Below, piece by piece: positions 58,803 through 64,000 of a stretch of 64,000 bases of DNA. Both the position numbers and the translations under genes were made by a program. The stretch's first letter is position 1. Every line of letters starts with the position of its first letter. The stretch comes from Nannocystis sp. (GTDB taxonomy: Bacteria; Myxococcota_A; Polyangia; Nannocystales; Nannocystaceae), in contig JADJRG010000019.1 in the NCBI GenBank assembly GCA_016712315.1, positions 62,001 through 126,000 on the forward strand, read 5' to 3'. The notes below the pieces were generated by a model. The model was not told the origin of the DNA, made no database searches, and saw nothing but the letters and a program-made list of their open reading frames with translations.

Positions 58803-59786
58803 TCACCAACGGACGACGGCGCCGCCCCACGACATGCCGGCGCCGATCGCCATCATCACGACGAGGCCGCCCTCCTTGATCCGGCCGGAGCGCACGCCCT
58901 CGTCGAGGGTGACAGGCACGGACGCGCTCGAGGTGTTGCCGTAACGATCGATGTTGAGGATCGCGCGCTCACGCGGGATCGCGAGGCGCTCGAGCACGGC
59001 GTCGACGATGCGGATGTTGGCTTGGTGAGGGACGACGTGATCGACGTCGGCGGCGGTGTAGCCGGCGAGCGCGAGGGTCTCGACGCTGACGTCCGTGAGG
59101 GCGCGGACGGCGATCTTGTAGACCTCGCGGCCGTTCATCTTCACCTTGTGGAGGCGCTCGTCGACGGTGGCGTGCGAGGCGGGGTGGAGCGAGCCGCCCC
59201 CAGGGATGTTGAGGATCCCGCGGAGGGATCCGTCGGTGTGCAGGCGCGAGGCGAGCAGGCCGCGCTCGCGATCTTCGTCGCTGGCGGAGAGGATCATCGC
59301 GCCGGCGGCGTCGCCGAAGAGCACGCAGGTGTTGCGATCGTCCCAGTCGAGCAGGCGCGAGAGCAGCTCGACGCCGATCACCAAGACGTGGCGGGCAGCG
59401 CCGGTGCGGATAAATTTGTCCGCGATCGTGAGGCCGTAGAGCGAGCCAGCGCAGGCGGCGGAGACGTCAAAGGCGGGGCAGCGGGCGCCGAGCTTGTCCT
59501 GGACGAAGACGGCGCAGGCGGGCATCGGCATGTCGCCGGAGATGGTGCCGACGATGATGAGATCGAGCTGCTGCGCGCTGATCCCCGCCATCTCGAGGGC
59601 GCGCTCGGCCGCCTTGGTCGCCATGTCGGAGGTCTGCTCGCCCTCGGCGGCGATGAAGCGGTTCTTGATGCCGGTGCGCGAGGTGATCCACTCGTCGCTG
59701 GTGGCGATCTTGGCGGCGAGGTCGTCGTTGGTCAGGCGCTGCGCTGGCGCGTAGGAGCCGGTTCCGGTGATTCGTGCGCGGAGCAT
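58803..59786 (-). CDS. fabH: 3-oxoacyl-ACP synthase III (FabH)
   Basis: 327 aa from ATG 59786 (GTG 59804 would add 6). DEWITSRTGIKNR is the FabH signature. Catalytic triad: Cys112 in SAACAGSLYG, His in VPHQANIRI, and Asn in YGNTSSASVPV. Starts fatty-acid synthesis by condensing acyl-CoA with malonyl-ACP. It follows the WGR-like gene on the same strand with a 92-base gap. Could start branched-chain fatty acids, common in myxobacteria. Confidence 0.93.
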   Translation of the reverse strand: MLRARITGTGSYAPAQRLTNDDLAAKIATSDEWITSRTGIKNRFIAAEGEQTSDMATKAAERALEMAGISAQQLDLIIVGTISGDMPMPACAVFVQDKLGARCPAFDVSAACAGSLYGLTIADKFIRTGAARHVLVIGVELLSRLLDWDDRNTCVLFGDAAGAMILSASDEDRERGLLASRLHTDGSLRGILNIPGGGSLHPASHATVDERLHKVKMNGREVYKIAVRALTDVSVETLALAGYTAADVDHVVPHQANIRIVDAVLERLAIPRERAILNIDRYGNTSSASVPVTLDEGVRSGRIKEGGLVVMMAIGAGMSWGGAVVRW

Positions 59787-59878
59787 TGTGGTTTCTAGGG
59801 GCACGCATGCCCTCGAGTCATGGAGACGTCAAGGGGCGGGGCGCTCCAGGGGGCGCGGTCACCGCGGCCGCGGGCAGC

Positions 59879-60943
59879 TCACCAGCCTTCGTAGGCGGTG
59901 GGGGTGAGCAGATCCTCCTCTTCGTCGATGTCCCTAAGGACAGGCACGAGGCGCCGCGCGGCCGCGTCGCCCTCGCTCGAGAGATCGTCGGCGAGCGGCA
60001 GGGCGAGCGCGCGCAGGCCGCTGAGCGCGGGCCTCAGCTCGCTGAGAGCGGCCAGCAGGCCGTCTTCGTCGAGGATCGTGCCGTTGATCGACAGCCGGGT
60101 CCAACGCCCGGGCCGCGGCGCGGCGAGCAGCGCCCGGAGCGCGCCGACGACGTCCTGGGCGCCCTCGAGGATGACGTGCTGGAGCCCTGGGGCCCCGAGC
60201 GAGCGCACCGCGCGCACCGCCGCGGACGGATCGATCGGCGCAGACTCGGTGGCGAGGGTGAGCGCGAGCCGCTCGAGCGCCGGCAGCGTGGAGGCGCTGA
60301 GGCCGGCGAGCGCGCGCTCAGGCAGCGGGTCGCCGAGCAGGTAGAGCTCGCGCAGGCGCGGGTGGGTGAGCGCGCTCAGCTCGATCGCGCCGGTAGCGAA
60401 GAGGCGCTCGAGGTTGGGTGTGGCCTTTAGGATGTCCGCGAGATCGCCGAGGGTGTTGTCGTACTGACGGCACACCGTCTGGAAGTGGGTGTCGAAGATC
60501 AGCGCGCTCAAGGCGGGCAAGGACTGGCGGGCGAGCGCGGCGGGGAAGGCGGGCCCCGGGCTGGCGAGGTCGCAGAGGATCTGGAGGGTCTTGGCCTCGA
60601 CGGCGGCGATCCGGGCGACGGCGGCCGCGCAGAGCTCGTCGACGCCCTCGCGGTCGCGGAAGGTGAGGTGCAGGCGGCGACGCCGCGGCTCCCACTCGAC
60701 GTGACCCACCAGCGGATCCGCGGCCAGCACCTCCTCTTCGTCGGTCTCGCGCGCCTCGACCAGGGTGTAGCCGTCGCGCCGGTGCAGGCGCATCGTCCGC
60801 TCGAGGTGCTCGTAGGCGGCGACCTCATCGGGGAACTCTTGGATGACGCGGCGTTCGCCTTCGCCAGTCACGAGCTTGGGGCCGGCGAGCGCGACCCGGA
60901 GGAGGTGTCCGTCTCGCCCCTTGAGTTGGTAGATCGTCGCCAT
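59879..60943 (-). CDS. WGR-like domain plus leucine-rich-repeat-like protein
   Basis: 354 aa from ATG 60943; the frame is open far upstream but there it runs through Pro/Ser low-complexity sequence antisense to menC. The first ~75 residues resemble a WGR domain (IYQLKGRDGHLLRVAL...VIQEFPDEVAAYEHLERTMRLHRRDGYTLVEA). The rest has LRR-like units (PNLERLFATGAIELSALTHPRLRELYLLGDPLP, STLPALERLALTL, GAPGLQHVILEG). Such WGR/LRR proteins of unknown role are numerous in myxobacteria. 25 bases after menC. Confidence 0.82.
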   Translation of the reverse strand: MATIYQLKGRDGHLLRVALAGPKLVTGEGERRVIQEFPDEVAAYEHLERTMRLHRRDGYTLVEARETDEEEVLAADPLVGHVEWEPRRRRLHLTFRDREGVDELCAAAVARIAAVEAKTLQILCDLASPGPAFPAALARQSLPALSALIFDTHFQTVCRQYDNTLGDLADILKATPNLERLFATGAIELSALTHPRLRELYLLGDPLPERALAGLSASTLPALERLALTLATESAPIDPSAAVRAVRSLGAPGLQHVILEGAQDVVGALRALLAAPRPGRWTRLSINGTILDEDGLLAALSELRPALSGLRALALPLADDLSSEGDAAARRLVPVLRDIDEEEDLLTPTAYEGW

Positions 60944-60968
60944 CGCGGCGGACCATAGCAGCCGCGGC

Positions 60969-61970
60969 TCAAGAGCGCGCGGCGAGGCCAGGCTGGTCGG
61001 GCATGTGCAGGAGGGGGCGGGCTGGATCGAGCCAGGCGGGCACAGCGGCGCCGCTGCGCGGGGTGATGCCGGCGGCGCGGGAGGCGCCGAGGGCGAAGGC
61101 CAGGTGCGCCGCGGCTGCGCAGCCGACAGGGCCTTCGAGGGCGCTCGTGACGACGATCTCGAGGCCGACGGCGCGGGCGCGGGTGGCCCGATCGAGGGCG
61201 CCAAAGAGGCCGCAAAAGGCGGGCTTGAGGATCACCACGCGGGCGACCCGCGCCCGGAGGTGGGCGTTGAAGTCGTGGTCTTCGAGGGCGGATTCATCGA
61301 CGGCGAGCTGTAGATCGGCGCGCAGGCCGGAGCGCGTGAGCAGCTCGGCCCAACGGGCGGGGTCGCGGCCGGGGATCGGCTCCTCGAGGTACTCGGGGTT
61401 GAGCGCTTGGAGGTCGCGGAGGAGCGCGGGGGCCTGGGGCCGCGGCAAGCCGCCGTTGGCGTCGAGGCGGAGGGCGAGGGCAGGGACCGCGGCGCGGATC
61501 AGGCGGAGCCGGCGGAGATCGTCGGGCCACGGACCATGCGCCTTGACCTTGAGGACAGTATAACCTGACTCTTGAGCCATCCTCGCGTGATCGGGCCCGG
61601 CGACGAGGGCGCTGCGGGGGAGCCGGGCGCTGGCCGGGGCGCCGAGGAGGGCGCCGAGCGGCAGGCCGCGGCGTTGGCCGAGGAGATCGAGGAGGGCGGT
61701 CTCGAGGGCGAAGCGCGCGGGCGCGGGGGCGGCGGCGACGAGAGGGGCGGCGGTGAGGCGGCGGAGGCCGTCGAGGTCGCTGAATTCGGCGCCGAGGAGA
61801 TCGCGCGCGAGATCGCGCGCGGCGCCGAGCAGGCGCTCGGCGGGCGCAGAGAAGCCGGCGCGCTCGACGGCCTCGCCTTCGCCGAGGAGCGCGCCCGCGC
61901 GGGCGCGGAGCAGCAGGCCGCGATCGTCGGGGTGGGCGCGGACGTCGAGCGCGTCGAGGCGGAGGGTCAT
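60969..61970 (-). CDS. menC: O-succinylbenzoate synthase
   Basis: 333 aa from the ATG at 61970 overlapping the menA stop. Enolase-superfamily muconate-lactonising fold: the YTVLKVKAHG KxK pair, LRLDANGG (metal Asp), EYLEEPIPG (Glu), LAVDESALED (Asp) and VVILKPAFCG (Lys). It dehydrates SHCHC to o-succinylbenzoate. Place between menA and the WGR-like gene supports menC over other superfamily members such as epimerases. Confidence 0.9.
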   Translation of the reverse strand: MTLRLDALDVRAHPDDRGLLLRARAGALLGEGEAVERAGFSAPAERLLGAARDLARDLLGAEFSDLDGLRRLTAAPLVAAAPAPARFALETALLDLLGQRRGLPLGALLGAPASARLPRSALVAGPDHARMAQESGYTVLKVKAHGPWPDDLRRLRLIRAAVPALALRLDANGGLPRPQAPALLRDLQALNPEYLEEPIPGRDPARWAELLTRSGLRADLQLAVDESALEDHDFNAHLRARVARVVILKPAFCGLFGALDRATRARAVGLEIVVTSALEGPVGCAAAAHLAFALGASRAAGITPRSGAAVPAWLDPARPLLHMPDQPGLAARS

Positions 61971-62869
61971 AGGAGCTTGGCCGCGAGCAGGAGGCCAGCG
62001 CTGACGAGCGCTCCGTAGAGGGCGAGCAGCTTTGCGGTGCCGCCGAGCAGCGGGTTGAGGGCGGGGCCGTCGGTGCGCCAGACGCGGGCGGTGAGGCGGA
62101 GTGCGAGGGGGAGGGCGAGCAGGCCGGCGAGGGCGCCAGGGCGGCCTTGGAGGGCGACTGGGAGGAGGACGAGGTGAGCGGCGAGCACGCAGGCGCTGTG
62201 CTCGGCGCGGGCGAAGCGGGGGCCGAAGCGGACCGCGAGGGTGCGTTTGCCGACGCGGGCGTCGCCGTCGCGATCGCGGAGGTTGTTGACGGCGAGGATC
62301 GCGGTGGCGAGGGCGCCGACGCCGAGGCCGAGCCACCAGGCCGCGGGGGTGAGCGCGAGCGCTTGCACGTAGTAGCCGCCGACGACCGCGGCGAGGCCGA
62401 AGAAGGCGAGCACGAAGAGATCGGCGACGCCGAGGTAGGCGAGCGGGCGCGGGCCGCCGGTGTAGCTCCAACCAGCGGCGATGCTGGCGAGGCCGAGGGC
62501 GAGGATCGGCCAGCCGCCGCGGAGGATCAGGTAGACGCCGACCAAGGCGGCGGCGCCGAAGGTGGCGATCGCGGCGGCCTTGAGGCGCTCCGGGGCGATC
62601 CAGCCCATCGCGGCGGCGCGCTGCGGGCCGATCCGGTCGGGGCCGTCGGCGCCGCGGACGTAGTCTTCGTAGTCGTTGTGGAGGTTGGTGCCGATCTGCA
62701 GGGCGAGGGCGCCGATGAGGGCGAAGGCGGCGGCGAGCGGGTGAAAGACGCCATCAGCGGCGGCGAGGGCGGCGGCGACGGCGACCGGGGCGACGCCGGC
62801 GCTGAGGGTGCGGGGGCGGATCGCTTGCAGCCAGATCGTGAGGGGCGGCGGGCGCGGTAGGGTGTGCAT
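61967..62869 (-). CDS. menA: 1,4-dihydroxy-2-naphthoate polyprenyltransferase
   Basis: 300 aa from ATG 62869. UbiA-family prenyltransferase with eight or nine helices. First Asp-rich motif: TNLHNDYEDYVRGADGPDRIG. Second: NNLRDRDGDARVGKRTLAVRFG. The RPRTLSAGVAPV start is the MenA hallmark. It joins the isoprenoid tail to DHNA in the inner membrane. 34 bases after menD and overlapping menC. Confidence 0.95.
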   Translation of the reverse strand: MHTLPRPPPLTIWLQAIRPRTLSAGVAPVAVAAALAAADGVFHPLAAAFALIGALALQIGTNLHNDYEDYVRGADGPDRIGPQRAAAMGWIAPERLKAAAIATFGAAALVGVYLILRGGWPILALGLASIAAGWSYTGGPRPLAYLGVADLFVLAFFGLAAVVGGYYVQALALTPAAWWLGLGVGALATAILAVNNLRDRDGDARVGKRTLAVRFGPRFARAEHSACVLAAHLVLLPVALQGRPGALAGLLALPLALRLTARVWRTDGPALNPLLGGTAKLLALYGALVSAGLLLAAKLL

Positions 62870-62903
62870 CGGCGGCTCGGCGGAGGGCTCTACGCGGGGA
62901 GTT

Positions 62904-64000
62904 TCAGCTCCATGCCGCCCAAAAGCGCTCGCGGGCGGCGTGGGCGGCGTGGGGATCGAGGACGACCTCGATGAGCAGGCGGCCGCGCGCGTGGCCGTCG
63001 GTGAGGGCCTCCGTGAGGGCGGCGGCGTCGTCGGCGCGGCGGTGTCGCCAGCCGGTGGCGGCGGCGAGGTCCGCGAGCCCGAGCGCGGCGCGGGTGACGA
63101 AGAGGCGCTCGAAGTCGGGGTGGTCGCGGAGGGGGAGCTGGCGGAAGATCTGGCCGCCGCCGTTGTCGAGGACGAGCACGACGAGGCGCGGATCGGCCGC
63201 GTGGAGGAGGGCGCCGAGGTCGTGGGCGAGCGCGAGGTCGCCGACGATCGCCAAGAGCGGGGCGGCGAGGCCGGCCGCCTCGCCGGCGGCGGTGGCGAGG
63301 GTGCCGTCGATGCCGTTGACGCCGCGGTTGCAGAGGACGCGCTGGCCAGGGGCGAGCGCGGCGACGGCGTCGAGGTCGCGCACGGCGGAGGAGTTGGCGA
63401 TGTGGACATGTCGTCCAGGCCATGTCCGGAAGGCTAGGTCGATGATGGCCCCCTCCCAGCGGCCGAGCTGCGCGGCGGCGGCGAGGTGGGCGTCGGCGGC
63501 GCGGGCGGCGTCGCTCCATTGGGCCCGCCAAGCGGCGGCGGCGGGCGGGAGCTCGAGCTCGCTGGCGAGCTCGGCGGCGTCTGCCCAGCAGAGATCGGTG
63601 GCGGTGAAAGAGGGATCGGCCCAGCGGCCGTCTGGGACGACGTGGACGACCGGGCCGGGGCAGCGCTGGATCCAGCGCTGAACGGCCGCGGAGGTGGGGG
63701 CGCCGCCGAACCAGAGGATGGCGTCAGGGGCGGGGGCGCGGGCGGGGGCGCGGGCGATGAGGTCGCCGCGTTGAAGCGCCCAGGGGCGGGCTGGGGCGAG
63801 CAGATCGGCGAGCAGGGGCCAGCGGCTACGGGCGGCGAGACCGACGAGGGCCTCGGCTTCGCGCTCGCCGAGGCTCGAGATCTGCGGGCCGGCGAACAAG
63901 AGGGGGCGGGCGGCTTGGGCGAAGCGATCGGCGAGCTGGGTCAGGGCGGCGGCCGAGAGGCGACGGGCGCCGCGGTGGAGGCGGGGGAGCGCCCGCGAGG
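62904..64000 (-). CDS. menD: SEPHCHC synthase MenD (C-terminal part, runs off the window)
   Basis: At least 365 codons are present; the frame stays open to the window edge, and the start is beyond 64000 (whole MenD is about 550-580 aa). It covers the middle and the C-terminal TPP-binding domain: HIANSSAVRDLDAV, VLCNRGVNGIDGTLATAAG (MenD signature, usually NRGASGIDG), LLAIVGDLALAHDLGAL with the Mg/TPP GDxxxxHD motif, and LVLDNGGGQIFRQLP. It adds 2-oxoglutarate to isochorismate. First known gene of the menD-menA-menC run. Confidence 0.93.
   Translation of the reverse strand, partial: SRALPRLHRGARRLSAAALTQLADRFAQAARPLLFAGPQISSLGEREAEALVGLAARSRWPLLADLLAPARPWALQRGDLIARAPARAPAPDAILWFGGAPTSAAVQRWIQRCPGPVVHVVPDGRWADPSFTATDLCWADAAELASELELPPAAAAWRAQWSDAARAADAHLAAAAQLGRWEGAIIDLAFRTWPGRHVHIANSSAVRDLDAVAALAPGQRVLCNRGVNGIDGTLATAAGEAAGLAAPLLAIVGDLALAHDLGALLHAADPRLVVLVLDNGGGQIFRQLPLRDHPDFERLFVTRAALGLADLAAATGWRHRRADDAAALTEALTDGHARGRLLIEVVLDPHAAHAARERFWAAWS

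Noticed and set aside
60944..61204. N-terminal extension of the WGR-like gene into menC
   Set aside because: Pro/Ser/Ala low complexity antisense to menC; ATG at 60943 gives a proper domain start.

Overview
The window is very GC-rich, densely packed bacterial DNA with GTG and TTG starts used alongside ATG, and many 4-base stop/start overlaps. It most likely comes from a myxobacterium, perhaps Nannocystis-like. The reasons are many lipoproteins with low-complexity Thr/Ser/Asp or Glu/Pro linkers, ECF sigma factors, an alkyl-DHAP synthase, a carotenoid lycopene cyclase, a menaquinone pathway, and a set of genes resembling the Agl/Glt/Nfs envelope machinery of Myxococcus. The taxonomic placement is inference. 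I saw no rRNA, tRNA, CRISPR array, transposase or phage gene. No stretch longer than about 300 bases lacks a gene.

Layout. 1-2.1 kb: a membrane-extended ECF sigma factor and a lipoprotein. 2.1-7.7 kb (minus): an overlapping asparagine synthase / two-domain oxidoreductase / methyltransferase operon of the sugar or surface-polymer kind, preceded by a zinc-ribbon protein. 8-10.4 kb: cytochrome bd oxidase cydAB. 11-16 kb: a compact fatty-acid-synthase-like set (dehydratase, halogenase-type flavoprotein, ACP, ketosynthase, acyltransferase) resembling part of an aryl polyene/xanthomonadin pathway, with a possible 33-codon coupled ORF inside it, then an SlyD-type isomerase. 16.5-19.4 kb (minus): lycopene cyclase, a Rieske oxygenase and an unknown. 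19.5-26.4 kb: a ferritin-like lipoprotein, an ECF sigma factor, a FGGY kinase, a FIST sensor protein coupled to a PAS histidine kinase, and a Thr/Asp-repeat lipoprotein. 26.5-29.7 kb: alkyl-DHAP synthase and glycerol-3-phosphate dehydrogenase, a pair that fits ether-lipid precursor metabolism. 30-38 kb: small lipoproteins, a dehydrogenase, a serine hydrolase, an outer-membrane barrel protein, menE and a lytic transglycosylase. 38.2-40.4 kb: rplU-rpmA-obg, in which Obg carries a very large acidic/basic insertion.

40.5-55.5 kb is the most striking part: an array of periplasmic TPR/coiled-coil proteins and a TPR lipoprotein, followed by a TolQ/ExbB-like protein, two TolR/ExbD-like proteins (one with Asn at the usual proton-carrying Asp position), a protein combining a possible FHA-like N-terminus, one membrane segment and a TonB/AgmX-like C-terminus, a small helical secreted protein, an outer-membrane beta-barrel and a short polysaccharide-export (OPX) lipoprotein. 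This looks like a proton-driven trans-envelope machine placed next to a barrel/OPX polysaccharide exporter. The last gene, hisB, overlaps the OPX gene.

56-64 kb: acyl-CoA carboxylase beta subunit and a TPR lipoprotein on plus; then on minus a run menD (5' end outside the window) - menA - menC - WGR-like protein - fabH - membrane protein. With menE at 36 kb, four menaquinone genes lie here in two places; quinol made by this pathway could feed the bd oxidase.
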